From Miniphocaeibacter massiliensis (lineage in GTDB: Bacteria > Bacillota > Clostridia > Tissierellales > Peptoniphilaceae): 64,000 nt of DNA. The position numbers were made by a program, and so were the translations under genes. Of the stretch, positions 17,414 to 27,100 are shown piece by piece. The notes beneath the pieces are model-generated. The model ran no database searches. It saw only the letters and a list, made by a program, of their open reading frames with translations, and had not been told where the DNA came from. The stretch lies in contig NZ_OCTQ01000003.1 of assembly GCF_900232905.1 (NCBI RefSeq), forward strand, positions 1-64,000. Direction: 5' to 3'. How positions within the stretch are numbered: the stretch's first letter is position 1; each line of letters starts with the position of its first letter.

Positions 17414-17442
17414 AAAAAGACCATTATAAAATGGTCTTTTTC
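17412..17442. terminator. Bidirectional intrinsic terminator
   Basis: Ten- to eleven-base stem AAAAGACCAT/ATGGTCTTTT with A and T tracts, between the convergent MutS-like gene and the first opp operon. Confidence 0.9.
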
Positions 17443-17444
17443 AT

Positions 17445-18404
17445 TTAGTTATATAAATGACATGCTACTTGATGTCCTACTTCTATTTCTTTTAATTCTG
17501 GTGCTTCTGTTTTACATATATCCATACATTCTGAACATCTTCCTGCAAATTTACAACCTTTAGGAGGGTTAATTGGTGAAGGAACTTCGCCTTCCAATTT
17601 AATACGTCCTCCCTTTTCCATTGTAGGATCTGGAATTGGTATGGAAGATATCAACGCTTTAGTATAAGGATGTAGTGCATTACTATACAACGATTCATTA
17701 GTTGTCAATTCTACTATACTGCCTAGGTACATTACTCCTATACGGTCTGATATGTGTTTTACCATAGACAAGTCATGTGAAATAAACAAATATGTTAGTC
17801 CCAAAGTTTTTTGTAACTTTTTTAATAAATTTACAATTTGAGCTTGTATAGAAACGTCTAATGCAGAAATTGGTTCATCACATACTATAAATTCTGGATT
17901 AACTGCTAATGCACGAGCTATTCCAACACGTTGACGTTGTCCTCCAGATAACTCATGTGGGAAACGAGCACTGTGTTCACTGTTAAGTCCAATAACTTTT
18001 AATAAATCTGTTATTTTATCTTCTCGTTCTTTGCTAGAAAGTTCTGGAAAATGAACTTCTATTCCCTCACCAATAATATCTCCAATAGTCATTCTAGGGT
18101 CTAAAGAAGCATAAGGGTCTTGGAAAATCATTTGTGCTTTTTTCTTGAATTTTCTCTTATCAACTTTTTGCATGGTTCCAATTTCTTTTCCATCATACTT
18201 TACAGAACCTTCTGTCTTTGAATAAATATTAGTGAGTACCCTTCCGCAAGTTGTCTTACCACAGCCCGACTCTCCAACAAGTCCAAAAGTTTCACCTTTA
18301 TGAATATTAAAGCTAACATTATCTACGGCTTTTAATACTACCCCTTTTTTAATATTAAAATATTTCTTTAAATTTTTTATTTCTATTAATACTTTCTGGC
18401 TCAT
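17445..18404 (-). CDS. oppF: Oligopeptide ABC transporter ATP-binding protein F (operon 1)
   Basis: A 319-residue ATPase of the OppF/DppF type. Walker [16 protein letters not shown], signature LSGGQRQRVGIARAL and Walker B FIVCDEPISALD are intact, followed by the C-terminal oligopeptide domain with the cysteine set [15 protein letters not shown]. The start is the ATG at 18404: the stop of oppD is at 18406-18408 and AAAGGA precedes it, while the upstream ATGs lie inside the oppD end. Last gene of operon 1. It is closely similar in its tail to the operon 2 copy, which points to duplication. Confidence 0.93.
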   Translation of the reverse strand: MSQKVLIEIKNLKKYFNIKKGVVLKAVDNVSFNIHKGETFGLVGESGCGKTTCGRVLTNIYSKTEGSVKYDGKEIGTMQKVDKRKFKKKAQMIFQDPYASLDPRMTIGDIIGEGIEVHFPELSSKEREDKITDLLKVIGLNSEHSARFPHELSGGQRQRVGIARALAVNPEFIVCDEPISALDVSIQAQIVNLLKKLQKTLGLTYLFISHDLSMVKHISDRIGVMYLGSIVELTTNESLYSNALHPYTKALISSIPIPDPTMEKGGRIKLEGEVPSPINPPKGCKFAGRCSECMDICKTEAPELKEIEVGHQVACHLYN

Positions 18405-18405
18405 A

Positions 18406-19437
18406 TTATGCATTCCTTTCCCATTCATCTAGCTTTGGAGCATCTTTGTGCAACAACCAGCAAGATGCTGTATGTTCAGGTGATATTTGAGTCAATTCTG
18501 GTTCTTGCTCTTTACATATTTCCATTGTATATGGACAACGTTCTGCAAAGATACACCCCTTAAGTTCACGAATCAAGTCTGGTGGAGTTCCACCTAATGA
18601 ATACAATTCAGTATCAGAATCTGTATCTAAACGAGGAACAGATTTTAACAGTGCAAAAGTATATGGATGTTTAGGTTCTGAAAATATATCTTTTGTTTTG
18701 CCTGTTTCAACGACTTTTCCTGCATACATTACTTGAATTCTATCTGCAACATTAGCCACTACTCCCAAATCATGAGTAACCAATATAATTGCTGTATTAA
18801 ATTCTTCCTTTAATTCCTGCAATAAATCTAAAATTTGTGCTTGTATTGTTACATCTAACGCTGTTGTTGGTTCATCTGCTATTAAAATTTTAGGTTCACA
18901 CGCTAAAGATATTGCTATCATAACACGTTGACGCATACCTCCAGATAATTCATGTGGATACTGTTTCATTCTTTCTTCTGGATTTGGTATATTAACTTTT
19001 TTTAATAATTCAATTGCCTTTTTTTCAGCTTCTTTTTTTGTTGCTTTAGTATGGATTAAAATACCTTCCATGATTTGATTCCCTATTGTCATAGTTGGAT
19101 TAAGAGAAGTCATAGGGTCTTGAAATATCATACTTACTTCTTTTCCCCTATAATCAAACAGACGTTTTTTACTCATTTTTAAAACTTCTTCATCTTCAAA
19201 AAGAATTTTTGAACAGTCTTTTATCTCTGTTGGAGGAACTTTTAATAATCTCAAAATTGCTTTAGATGTAACGGTTTTACCACAACCTGATTCTCCTACT
19301 AAAGCCAAAGTTTCTTTTGGTTTTAAATAAAAAGAAATATCCCTTACAGCTTTAACTTCTCCTGCATATGTGTGGAAAGAAACCGTAAGATTCTCTACAG
19401 TTAAAATATTTTCTTTATTTGTATTTTCACTTTTCAT
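18406..19437 (-). CDS. oppD: Oligopeptide ABC transporter ATP-binding protein D (operon 1)
   Basis: A 343-residue OppD-type ATPase with Walker [19 protein letters not shown], signature LSGGMRQRVMIAISL and Walker B ILIADEPTTALDVTIQ. The C-terminal oligopeptide-transport domain contains the cysteine pattern GCIFAERCPYTMEIC. It pairs with OppF as the two-ATPase motor of the importer. Start MKSENTNKENIL follows a GGGAGAAAA site. The gap to oppC is 11 nt. Confidence 0.94.
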   Translation of the reverse strand: MKSENTNKENILTVENLTVSFHTYAGEVKAVRDISFYLKPKETLALVGESGCGKTVTSKAILRLLKVPPTEIKDCSKILFEDEEVLKMSKKRLFDYRGKEVSMIFQDPMTSLNPTMTIGNQIMEGILIHTKATKKEAEKKAIELLKKVNIPNPEERMKQYPHELSGGMRQRVMIAISLACEPKILIADEPTTALDVTIQAQILDLLQELKEEFNTAIILVTHDLGVVANVADRIQVMYAGKVVETGKTKDIFSEPKHPYTFALLKSVPRLDTDSDTELYSLGGTPPDLIRELKGCIFAERCPYTMEICKEQEPELTQISPEHTASCWLLHKDAPKLDEWERNA

Positions 19438-19448
19438 ATTTTCTCCCT

Positions 19449-20369
19449 CTAATCTCTTAGTTGTGGATCTAAGGCATCCCTAAGACCATCACCAATAAGT
19501 GTAAACGACAACATAGTCAAAGCTATTAGTAGTGCGGGGAACACCATTTGATAAGGATAAAAAATAAACTGTTGTTGAGCTGCTGATGCCATTGCACCCC
19601 ATGAAGTCATTGGAGCTTGTATTCCTATACCTAAATAAGATAAAAATGCTTCTGAAAATATAAATGAAGGAATGCTAAATGATATTGAAACTATAATTAC
19701 ATTCATCGTATTAGGTAGTAGATGTCTTAATATAATATTTTTTGTACTTACACCTAATGTTTCTGCAGCAATTACAAACTCTTGGTTTTTCAAAGATAAT
19801 AGTTGTCCTCTAACTAATCTTGCTAACTCACACCAGCCCGTTATAGTCATAGCTAAAATCATAGTACCCAAGCTCTTTGAGTCAAGTGCTAGTGATATTA
19901 TTATAACTACTAGTAAATAAGGTAACGATATTAAAGTTTCAATTATTCTCATCATTATTGTATCTACTCTTCCACCAACATATGCAGCTACTGCTCCATA
20001 AATACAGCCTATGATAGCACAAATAAATGCTCCAGCAAGTCCTATAATAATTGAAACTCTTCCACCAACCCATATCCTTGTGAATATATCTCTTCCTAAT
20101 TCATCGGTTCCAAACCAATGCGCTGCACTTGGACCTTGATTCTTTGCAACTGAATCAACCTGCTCAAAAGAATACTTTGATAGCATTGGTCCAAATATTA
20201 CTAACAAAATTAATAAACTCAAAACTACTAATGCAGCTAATGCAGTTTTCTTCTTTTTAAAACGCCTCCATGAGTCTGACCAATAAGTTATCTTAGGCCT
20301 AGCAATAAATTCACTCATTTCGTTTTCTTTATCTACTCTTCTAAATTTATCTGGACTAATATTTGTCAT
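19449..20369 (-). CDS. oppC: Oligopeptide ABC transporter permease C (operon 1)
   Basis: A 306-residue inner-membrane permease. The cytoplasmic N-terminal extension is followed by WRRFKKKKTALAAL, the first helix, the HWFGTDELGRDIFTR motif near residue 87 typical of OppC/DppC, and the EAA coupling loop AAETLGVSTKNIILRHLLPN near 203. It ends with the usual GDGLRDALDPQLRD. One base separates it from oppB, so translation is coupled. Confidence 0.94.
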   Translation of the reverse strand: MTNISPDKFRRVDKENEMSEFIARPKITYWSDSWRRFKKKKTALAALVVLSLLILLVIFGPMLSKYSFEQVDSVAKNQGPSAAHWFGTDELGRDIFTRIWVGGRVSIIIGLAGAFICAIIGCIYGAVAAYVGGRVDTIMMRIIETLISLPYLLVVIIISLALDSKSLGTMILAMTITGWCELARLVRGQLLSLKNQEFVIAAETLGVSTKNIILRHLLPNTMNVIIVSISFSIPSFIFSEAFLSYLGIGIQAPMTSWGAMASAAQQQFIFYPYQMVFPALLIALTMLSFTLIGDGLRDALDPQLRD

Positions 20370-20370
20370 A

Positions 20371-21309
20371 TTATCTTCCCTCCGTATTCGCTACTCGAAT
20401 CCGTGGATCTACCACTCCATAAAGTATATCAACTAATAATTGAGAAACTAAAAAAATAGCTGCATAAAAAATTGTCGTTCCAATAATCATAGGATAATCT
20501 CTGTCTGTAATGGCAGAAACGTAATAAAACCCTAGACCAGGTATTCCAAATATTTTTTCTATAATAAATGAACCTGTAAACACTCCTGCGATTTGTGAAC
20601 CTAAAAGAGTAATTACTGGTAATATAGCATTTCTAAGTACATGCTTTCTTATTATGTTAAAATTGCTAACACCCTTAGCCTCTGCTGTTAATACATAATC
20701 TTTTCCCATTTCTTCTAGCATATTACTTCTTATATACCTAGCATATGTAGCAATTGTTGCAAAACTCATAGCTATAGTAGGTATTACTGTGTACTTGAAA
20801 GAACCCCAACCAGACGTTGGTAAAATTCCTGCTTTTACACTTAGGAAATACTGCAATATAGCCGCAATTATGAACATGGGAACGGTTACTCCTAGTACTG
20901 CTATTATGCTAACAACATAGTCTGGCCAAGTATCTCTTTTTAATGCTGCTATAATACCAAATGTAGTTCCAATAACTATACCTAAGATTAGTGCTTGTGC
21001 TCCTACTCTTCCAGAAATTGGAGAAGTTTCTTTAATTATCGAACTAACCTCTCTGCCTGGATATTTATATGATGCACCTAAATCTCCTTTAGTTATAGCA
21101 TTTTTCAAGAATATTGTGTATTGTTCTGTAACAGGTTTATCTAATCCATATTTTTCTCGGTAATTTTCAATAGTCTGTTTAGGTAAATTACGCCCCATAG
21201 CTTCTATTGGACTTCCTTGAATATTGTGCATTAAAAAGAAAGTAATAGTTGCAATAACAAACATAGTTATCACCATGTACCCAATACGCTTTAAAATATA
21301 TTTAAACAT
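20371..21309 (-). CDS. oppB: Oligopeptide ABC transporter permease B (operon 1)
   Basis: A 312-residue permease with six membrane helices. It has the OppB start KYILKRIGYMVITMFV, the substrate-side GSPIEAMGRN region and the EAA loop TAEAKGVSNFNIIRKHVLRN. The family end VVDPRIRVANTEGR closes the protein. It is the first permease gene after the binding-protein gene, from which it is separated by 124 nt holding a hairpin. Confidence 0.94.
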   Translation of the reverse strand: MFKYILKRIGYMVITMFVIATITFFLMHNIQGSPIEAMGRNLPKQTIENYREKYGLDKPVTEQYTIFLKNAITKGDLGASYKYPGREVSSIIKETSPISGRVGAQALILGIVIGTTFGIIAALKRDTWPDYVVSIIAVLGVTVPMFIIAAILQYFLSVKAGILPTSGWGSFKYTVIPTIAMSFATIATYARYIRSNMLEEMGKDYVLTAEAKGVSNFNIIRKHVLRNAILPVITLLGSQIAGVFTGSFIIEKIFGIPGLGFYYVSAITDRDYPMIIGTTIFYAAIFLVSQLLVDILYGVVDPRIRVANTEGR

Positions 21310-21355
21310 TACTTATCTCTCTTTCTTATTTTAATAATATTTGTAAAGATAGCCG

Positions 21356-21414
21356 AAAAAAAGAGCTAAGGCTTATTCTTATGAAATAAATCATTTTGAA
21401 ATAGCCTATAACTC
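21356..21414 (-). terminator. Intercistronic terminator-like hairpin between oppA and oppB (operon 1)
   Basis: The minus strand reads GAGTTA, a bulged T, AGGCT, a long loop, then AGCCTTAGCTC directly followed by seven T's. The stem is 11 pairs with one G-T pair and one bulge. Position inside the operon argues for partial termination, so that more binding protein than membrane subunits is made. Confidence 0.65.
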
Positions 21415-21433
21415 ATTATTTTCAATTTATATA

Positions 21434-23077
21434 TTATTTATCACTTGTATCAACATACTTAAATCCTTGTGTTGAAAGGTCATTTACTGAAAAGTTTTTA
21501 ACATACTCATATTGGAAATTTTCTGATACACCATACAATAGTGGAGAAATAGAAGCTTCTTCCAATAATATGTTTTCTGCTTTCTTGTACAATTCTATTG
21601 CTTTTTCTGTATCATTTTCTTTTCCACCTTGAATAACTAAATTATCGTACTCTTCATTTACCCATCCGGTATTTACATTTCCTGCATTGCTAAGAAATAC
21701 ACTTAACATTGCATATGGATCGTCGAAATCAGCAGTCCAAGCAAGATACCCAAATTGATAATCACCTTTATTCATCTTTGAAAAGTAAATTGGCCATTCA
21801 TTAAAGTCTAATTTAACATTTACTCCTAGATTATCTTTATATGATGATTGCATAAATTCAGCATAAGTACGTATTTTTTGACTAGTATCTCCAAAAGAGA
21901 TAGTAAATTCTATATTCTCTGGAGCTTCAGTGATTCCTAGTTCTTTTAATCCTTCTTCTAAAAGTTTTCTAGGGTCAGATTCTTTTGAAATTGAAACTAG
22001 AGGTTCTTCAACTTTAGACCTGTATTCTATTTCTCCAGCATTAATTGTTGGAGGAACCCAACCATAAGCTGGCTTAGCTATTCCATCAGTTACAGCTTCA
22101 CTGAACTTATCTCTATCTATACCTAGTTGAAAAGCTCTTCTGATTTTTGCATTTGAAAAATATTTATCCTTTGTATTAAAAGCTATATAATCAGCAATTG
22201 GACGTTCCAAAGTTTTATTTTTTACTCCTTCTTTGTCCATAAACTTGTCTCTCCACTGAGCTTTATTAGCCATTACAGTTTCAATTTCTCCAGTATCAAA
22301 TGAATTGCTATATGTATTCTCATCTGATAATATTTTTATATTTACGCTGTCGAGTTTCACTTTGTCTTTATCCCAGTAATTGTCACTTTTAGTTAATTTT
22401 ACTTCACTGTTGTGTACCCACTCTGATAGTACAAAAGGTCCATTTCCAATGAATTTATCTTTATCAGAACCAAACTGATCTCCATATTTTTCTATAATAT
22501 CTTTTCTTTGAGGGAACATTATTCTTTGTGTTGCTATTTTTATAAAGTATTCTGCTGGTTCTTCTAATGTAATTTCCAAAGTTTTTTCGTCTATTGCTTT
22601 AACTCCTAATTCTTCGACAGGTTTTTCTTTAGATATTACTGCTTGGGCATTTTTAATATTAGTTAATAAAAATCCCATTTCAGCACCTGTTGAAGGGTCT
22701 ACACTTCTTTTAATACCATAGGCGTAATCTTCCGCTGTTACTTTTTCACCATCTGTCCATTTATTGTCCCTTATTTTAAAAGTATAAACTTTTTTGTCCT
22801 CACTAACCTCATAAGATTCAGCACCAGCATTTTCAATCTCTAAACCACCTTCTGAGTTTTCAACTAATCTTACTAGTGGCTCCATTGTGCTTTTTAATAC
22901 AGCCCAACTGTAAATGTCAGATCCTTTTTGTGCATCTAAAGTACTTGGCTCTGAAACTATATAAGTAGTAAATGAATTTCCATCACCAGACTTCCCAGCT
23001 TTTTTATCTCCTCCACCACAAGCTGCCAAACACATAATTATCGTGAGCAACAACGCTCCAATTCTAAACTTTTTCAA
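21434..23077 (-). CDS. oppA: Oligopeptide-binding lipoprotein (operon 1)
   Basis: A 547-residue SBP_bac_5 family extracellular binding protein. The signal peptide ends in the lipobox LAAC (Cys at about residue 20), so it is a lipid-anchored surface protein, followed by a Gly/Lys/Ser linker. The mature part opens with YIVSEPSTLDAQKGSD and contains DNKWTDGEKVTAEDYAYGIK and GPFVLSEWVHNSEVKLTKS, all typical of OppA/DtpP-type proteins. It delivers peptides to OppBCDF. GGAGG precedes the start at 23077. It is the first gene of operon 1, about 185 nt behind the end of operon 2. Confidence 0.93.
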   Translation of the reverse strand: MKKFRIGALLLTIIMCLAACGGGDKKAGKSGDGNSFTTYIVSEPSTLDAQKGSDIYSWAVLKSTMEPLVRLVENSEGGLEIENAGAESYEVSEDKKVYTFKIRDNKWTDGEKVTAEDYAYGIKRSVDPSTGAEMGFLLTNIKNAQAVISKEKPVEELGVKAIDEKTLEITLEEPAEYFIKIATQRIMFPQRKDIIEKYGDQFGSDKDKFIGNGPFVLSEWVHNSEVKLTKSDNYWDKDKVKLDSVNIKILSDENTYSNSFDTGEIETVMANKAQWRDKFMDKEGVKNKTLERPIADYIAFNTKDKYFSNAKIRRAFQLGIDRDKFSEAVTDGIAKPAYGWVPPTINAGEIEYRSKVEEPLVSISKESDPRKLLEEGLKELGITEAPENIEFTISFGDTSQKIRTYAEFMQSSYKDNLGVNVKLDFNEWPIYFSKMNKGDYQFGYLAWTADFDDPYAMLSVFLSNAGNVNTGWVNEEYDNLVIQGGKENDTEKAIELYKKAENILLEEASISPLLYGVSENFQYEYVKNFSVNDLSTQGFKYVDTSDK

Positions 23078-23142
23078 AAAATACCTCCTTAATATTTTTA
23101 TATGAATTTTACATAAGAAAATTTATATTTTACTTTTAATTT

Positions 23143-23196
23143 AAAATATCTAAAATAATATTAAATTAAAAGTTTTAATATTATTTTAGATATTTT
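23143..23196. repeat. Perfect 23-base inverted repeat between the two opp operons
   Basis: Arms 23143-23165 and 23174-23196 are perfect reverse complements over 23 bases, almost purely A/T (one G-C pair), with an 8-base loop. Six T's follow on the plus strand; no T run follows on the minus strand, the direction of both neighbouring genes. It lies 120-67 nt upstream of the oppA start and after the stop of the second oppF. It could be a terminator, an operator or a remnant of a small repeat element. Confidence 0.8.
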
Positions 23197-23262
23197 TTAT
23201 AGATTAATAAAAACACGTCTTATTTTCTTACATAAAATTGATACTAAATTTATCTATGTTTA

Positions 23263-24222
23263 TTATTTATATAAGTGACAAGCTACTTGATGTCCTTTTC
23301 CTTCATCTTTCAATTCTGGAGTTTCTGTTTTACAAATATCCATACATTCTGAACACCTTCCTGCAAATCTACATCCAGGTTTTGGATCTATAGGACTTGG
23401 AACATCTCCTTCAAGGAATATTCTCTTTCTTTCTAGTCCATACTTAGGTATAGGTATCGCAGATAATAGTGCTTTTGTATATGGATGTTTAGGCTTTTCA
23501 AATATATCTATGTAGTCTGCTATTTCAACTATTTTTCCTAAATACATTACTGCAATTCTATCTGATATATGCCTTACTACACTTAAATCATGTGATATAA
23601 ATAAATATGTTAATGAAAATTCTTTTTGTAGGTCATCCATTAAGTTTAGTATTTGTGCTTGAATACTAACATCTAGTGCAGATACTGGTTCGTCCATTAC
23701 TATAAACTTCGGTTCTAGTATTAAGGCTCTAGCTATACCAATCCTTTGTCTTCTTCCTCCGTCTAATTCGTGAGGAAATGAACCTGCAAGTCTAGATTCT
23801 AACCCTACTGTTTCCATCATTCTATAAACTTTTTCTTCTTTTTCTTTGTTTGTTTTAGCAAGTTTATTTACTACTAAAGGATCTGCTATTAAGTCGAAAG
23901 TGTTCATTCTAGAATTTAGTGATGAATAAGGATCTTGAAATACTATTTGCATTTCTTGTCTCATTTTTCTCATATCTGTTTTTGTTTTATAATCTAGAAT
24001 ATTTTGTCCTTCCAATGTAACATTTCCACTTGTTGGTTCATGTAATCTTATTAAGGCACGTCCTACTGTTGACTTCCCACAGCCAGATTCTCCTACCAAA
24101 CCTAGTGTTTCACCTTTATTAATGTCAAAACTTACATCATCTACAGCATGTAGAACTCCTTTACCAGTATAAAAATACTTTTTTAAATTTTCTACTGATA
24201 ATAATGTGTTTTTAGTTTCCAT
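23263..24222 (-). CDS. Oligopeptide/dipeptide ABC transporter ATP-binding protein F (operon 2)
   Basis: A 319-residue OppF/DppF ATPase with Walker [18 protein letters not shown] and Walker [13 protein letters not shown]. The ABC signature reads [15 protein letters not shown] in place of LSGGQ; as far as I recall this variant occurs in other DppF-like proteins. The tail has [15 protein letters not shown] and GHQVACHLY, nearly the same as the operon 1 copy. The ATG at 24222 is chosen because AGGAGG overlaps the end of the D gene just before it; the upstream ATG would add 17 residues inside that gene. Confidence 0.92.
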   Translation of the reverse strand: METKNTLLSVENLKKYFYTGKGVLHAVDDVSFDINKGETLGLVGESGCGKSTVGRALIRLHEPTSGNVTLEGQNILDYKTKTDMRKMRQEMQIVFQDPYSSLNSRMNTFDLIADPLVVNKLAKTNKEKEEKVYRMMETVGLESRLAGSFPHELDGGRRQRIGIARALILEPKFIVMDEPVSALDVSIQAQILNLMDDLQKEFSLTYLFISHDLSVVRHISDRIAVMYLGKIVEIADYIDIFEKPKHPYTKALLSAIPIPKYGLERKRIFLEGDVPSPIDPKPGCRFAGRCSECMDICKTETPELKDEGKGHQVACHLYK

Positions 24223-24223
24223 A

Positions 24224-25258
24224 CTATTTGTCCTCCTCTTGTACTTCTTCATCAAATAAATGGCAACATACAAAATGTCCTGGACTAACTTCTACATTTT
24301 TAGGAAACTCTGTTTCACATATTTTAAGTTTTTTAGTACATCTTGGATGGAATTTACATCCCTTTGGCAAGTTAGATGGATCTGGTGGATTTCCAGGTAT
24401 AACCATAAGTCTACTTACATCTTCATCTAAACTTGGAATTGAGTTAAATAATCCTAATGTATAAGGGTGTAATGGCTTAGTGTACAAATCTTTTACATTT
24501 GCATTTTCTATAATTGTGCCTGCATATATAACCGCTACTTTATCGCAAGTTTCTGCTACTACCCCTAAGTCATGTGTTATTAATATCATTGAAGTATTAT
24601 ACTTGTCTTTTAATTCTTTCATAAGCTCTAATACTTGTGCTTGTATTGTTACATCAAGGGCTGTTGTTGGTTCATCTGCAATTATTAGTTCAGGGTTACA
24701 TGCTAAAGCCATTGCTATTACAACTCTTTGTTTCATACCTCCACTAAATTGGTGAGGATAATCATTAACTCTCTCTTTTCTAATACCTACAAGATTAAGC
24801 ATTTCTTCTGTTTTTTCCTCAATCTCTTCTCTAGAGAGTTTTTGATGTATTTCTATCGCTTCTTTTATTTGATCTCCTACTGTCATTAGCGGATTAAGCG
24901 AAGTCATAGGATCTTGGAATATCATTGAAACTTTATTCCCTCTTATGTTGAACATGTCTTTTTCTTTGATTTTAAATAAATTTTCTCCATCTAAGAATAT
25001 TTCTCCTGACACTAACTTTCCTGGAGGTGATTCTATTAACTTCATAATTGAAAGAGCTGTTGTAGTTTTTCCTGCACCTGTTTCGCCAACAAATCCAAGA
25101 GTTTCTCCTTTTCCTATTTTCAAACTCAAGTTATTAACAGCTGATACAACTCCTGAGTCAGTATCAAATTGTACACTTAAGTTTTTTATCTCTAATAATT
25201 CATTTGAATCTTTCTCTTCTTCTACTACTATGTCTATTTCTTCTATAATCTCTTTCAT
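24224..25258 (-). CDS. Oligopeptide/dipeptide ABC transporter ATP-binding protein D (operon 2)
   Basis: A 344-residue OppD-type ATPase. It has a short acidic N-terminal extension, Walker A GFVGETGAGKTTTALSIM, signature FSGGMKQRVVIAMAL, Walker B LIIADEPTTALDVTIQ and the cysteine-containing C-terminal GCKFHPRCTKKLKIC. The stop is two bases before the start of the F gene and the ribosome binding site for F lies inside its end, so the two ATPases are made together. Confidence 0.93.
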   Translation of the reverse strand: MKEIIEEIDIVVEEEKDSNELLEIKNLSVQFDTDSGVVSAVNNLSLKIGKGETLGFVGETGAGKTTTALSIMKLIESPPGKLVSGEIFLDGENLFKIKEKDMFNIRGNKVSMIFQDPMTSLNPLMTVGDQIKEAIEIHQKLSREEIEEKTEEMLNLVGIRKERVNDYPHQFSGGMKQRVVIAMALACNPELIIADEPTTALDVTIQAQVLELMKELKDKYNTSMILITHDLGVVAETCDKVAVIYAGTIIENANVKDLYTKPLHPYTLGLFNSIPSLDEDVSRLMVIPGNPPDPSNLPKGCKFHPRCTKKLKICETEFPKNVEVSPGHFVCCHLFDEEVQEEDK

Positions 25259-25263
25259 ATTAT

Positions 25264-26136
25264 CTACCTCTTAAGTTTAGGATCAAGTGCATCTCTTAAA
25301 CCATCACCTAGTACATTTAATGCAAAAATTGTCGTTACAATTGCAATCCCTGGGAATATTGTCATATGAGGATAATCTCTAATAAAAGTTCTTCCTCCTG
25401 ATAGCATAGCTCCCCATTCTGGTGTAGGTGGCTCAAGACCTAAACCTATGAAGCTAAGACCAGCTGCATTTATTATTGCATATGCTACTCCAAGTGTAGC
25501 TTGTACTATTAATGGAGCCATGCAGTTAGGAATTACATGTTTCATTATAATTCTAAAGTTTGAAGACCCATTAGCTTTTGCAGCTTCTATAAATTCCATA
25601 TCTCTTATTGACAACACCGAAGATCTAACTATTCTAGCATAACCTGGTATTGAAGCTATCCCTACTGCAATCATTAAGTTAGAAAGTCCTGCACCTAAAG
25701 CCGCCAATATAGCTATTGCTAATAACGTGTCTGGTATTGACTGTAATATATCTATAAAACGCATAAGTGCATTATCTAATTTTCCACCGTAGTAACCTGT
25801 TACAGCACCTATTGCAGTTCCTACTACAAGTGCAATACCTACTGAAATGAAACCTACTTTAAGAGATATTCTTGATCCATACACTACTCTACTGAATATA
25901 TCTCTTCCTAAATCATCTGTTCCAAAAAAGTGTTTCCCACTTGGCTTAGCAAACTGATTGGATAAATCTTGTTCGGCAAATCCATAAGGCGCTATAAAAT
26001 CTGCAAAAATTGCTACTAAAATTAGTGAAACAAGAATTATTAAACCAACCATAGCTAGTTTATTTCTTCTCATTCTTATCCACATATCTTTGAGATTTCT
26101 AAATCGTCCTCTTTTTTCTATTTTTGAATTTTCCAT
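25264..26136 (-). CDS. Oligopeptide/dipeptide ABC transporter permease C (operon 2)
   Basis: A 290-residue permease with the DppC hallmarks: MRRNKLAMVGL first helix, HFFGTDDLGRDIFSR, EAA loop AAKANGSSNFRIIMKHVIPN and the end GDGLRDALDPKLKR. The ATG at 26136 is preferred because TTGGAGG lies 6 nt upstream. The reading frame is open further, to 26178, but that extension overlaps the B gene more. With this start the overlap with permease B is 38 nt. Confidence 0.9.
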   Translation of the reverse strand: MENSKIEKRGRFRNLKDMWIRMRRNKLAMVGLIILVSLILVAIFADFIAPYGFAEQDLSNQFAKPSGKHFFGTDDLGRDIFSRVVYGSRISLKVGFISVGIALVVGTAIGAVTGYYGGKLDNALMRFIDILQSIPDTLLAIAILAALGAGLSNLMIAVGIASIPGYARIVRSSVLSIRDMEFIEAAKANGSSNFRIIMKHVIPNCMAPLIVQATLGVAYAIINAAGLSFIGLGLEPPTPEWGAMLSGGRTFIRDYPHMTIFPGIAIVTTIFALNVLGDGLRDALDPKLKR

Positions 26137-27076
26137 TAGATGCCTCCAACACATATTTAGTTTTGATTCGTGGATCAACGAATGTATAAAGTAAATCTAC
26201 AATTAAATTAACAATACTAAATGCTATTGCTACGAATAATACACAACCCAATACCATTGGGGTGTCTCTCATTTTAATTGAATCTACCATAAGTCTTCCT
26301 ATCCCAGGTATAGAGAAAATAACTTCTGTCATTAGCGCTCCACCCATAAGTTGACCAAATTGTATACCTATAATTGTAATAATTGGAATTAGTGCATTTC
26401 CTAAAGCGTGTTTCCAAATTACAACTCCTTCTTTTTGTCCTTTTGCTCTTGCTGTTTTTATGTAATCTTTTCTTATTACTTCAAGCATAGATGACCTTGT
26501 CATTCTAGTAATAACTGACACTGACTGTGAACCTAATGCTACTGCTGGTAAAATCATTTGTGCAGGTGTATCAAACCCTGAAGATGGAAGCCAACCCAAG
26601 TTTACTGAGAATAGCATTATCAAAAGCAATCCCAGCCAAAATACTGGCATGGAAATTCCTATTAATGCAAATAGCATAGTAATGTTGTCAAAAATCGAAT
26701 ACTGCTTGACTGCAGAAATAATTCCTATTGGTATTCCTAGTAAAATAGCAAATGATATTGCTAAAACTGCTAATTTTAAAGTTGCTCCCGCCCTACTAAA
26801 AATTTCTTTAACTACTGGTGCCTTAGAAATATAAGAATCTCCAAGATCTCCTTTAGTAACTATGTCTTTTACATACCTTCCATATTGTACTAAGAAAGCA
26901 TCGTCTAATCCCATTTCTTTCCTTAGATCTTTTACAGCTTCTTCTGATGCTGCTGGACCTAAAATATTTCTAGCTGGGTCTCCAGGAGTTATGTACAATA
27001 GTCCAAAAACTATAAAGCTTACTCCTAGCATTATTGGAATTAGAAATAAAATTCTCTTAAATATATATTTACTCAT
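26099..27076 (-). CDS. Oligopeptide/dipeptide ABC transporter permease B (operon 2)
   Basis: A 325-residue permease: KYIFKRILFLIPIMLGVSF start, YITPGDPARNILGP substrate-side region, EAA loop TARAKGQKEGVVIWKHALGN and the family end YTFVDPRIKTKY. A further 15 basic residues at the C-terminus overlap the start of the permease C gene. Residue patterns are closer to DppB than to the operon 1 OppB, so operon 2 may prefer shorter peptides; that is inference. Confidence 0.92.
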   Translation of the reverse strand: MSKYIFKRILFLIPIMLGVSFIVFGLLYITPGDPARNILGPAASEEAVKDLRKEMGLDDAFLVQYGRYVKDIVTKGDLGDSYISKAPVVKEIFSRAGATLKLAVLAISFAILLGIPIGIISAVKQYSIFDNITMLFALIGISMPVFWLGLLLIMLFSVNLGWLPSSGFDTPAQMILPAVALGSQSVSVITRMTRSSMLEVIRKDYIKTARAKGQKEGVVIWKHALGNALIPIITIIGIQFGQLMGGALMTEVIFSIPGIGRLMVDSIKMRDTPMVLGCVLFVAIAFSIVNLIVDLLYTFVDPRIKTKYVLEASNGKFKNRKKRTI

Positions 27077-27100
27077 AAACCCACCTTCCAGTGAAATATT

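Noticed and set aside
24228-25274. Long plus-strand open frames opposite the second oppD
   Set aside because: They are antisense shadows of a clear ATPase gene, with no start signals and low-complexity Ser/Thr-rich translations.
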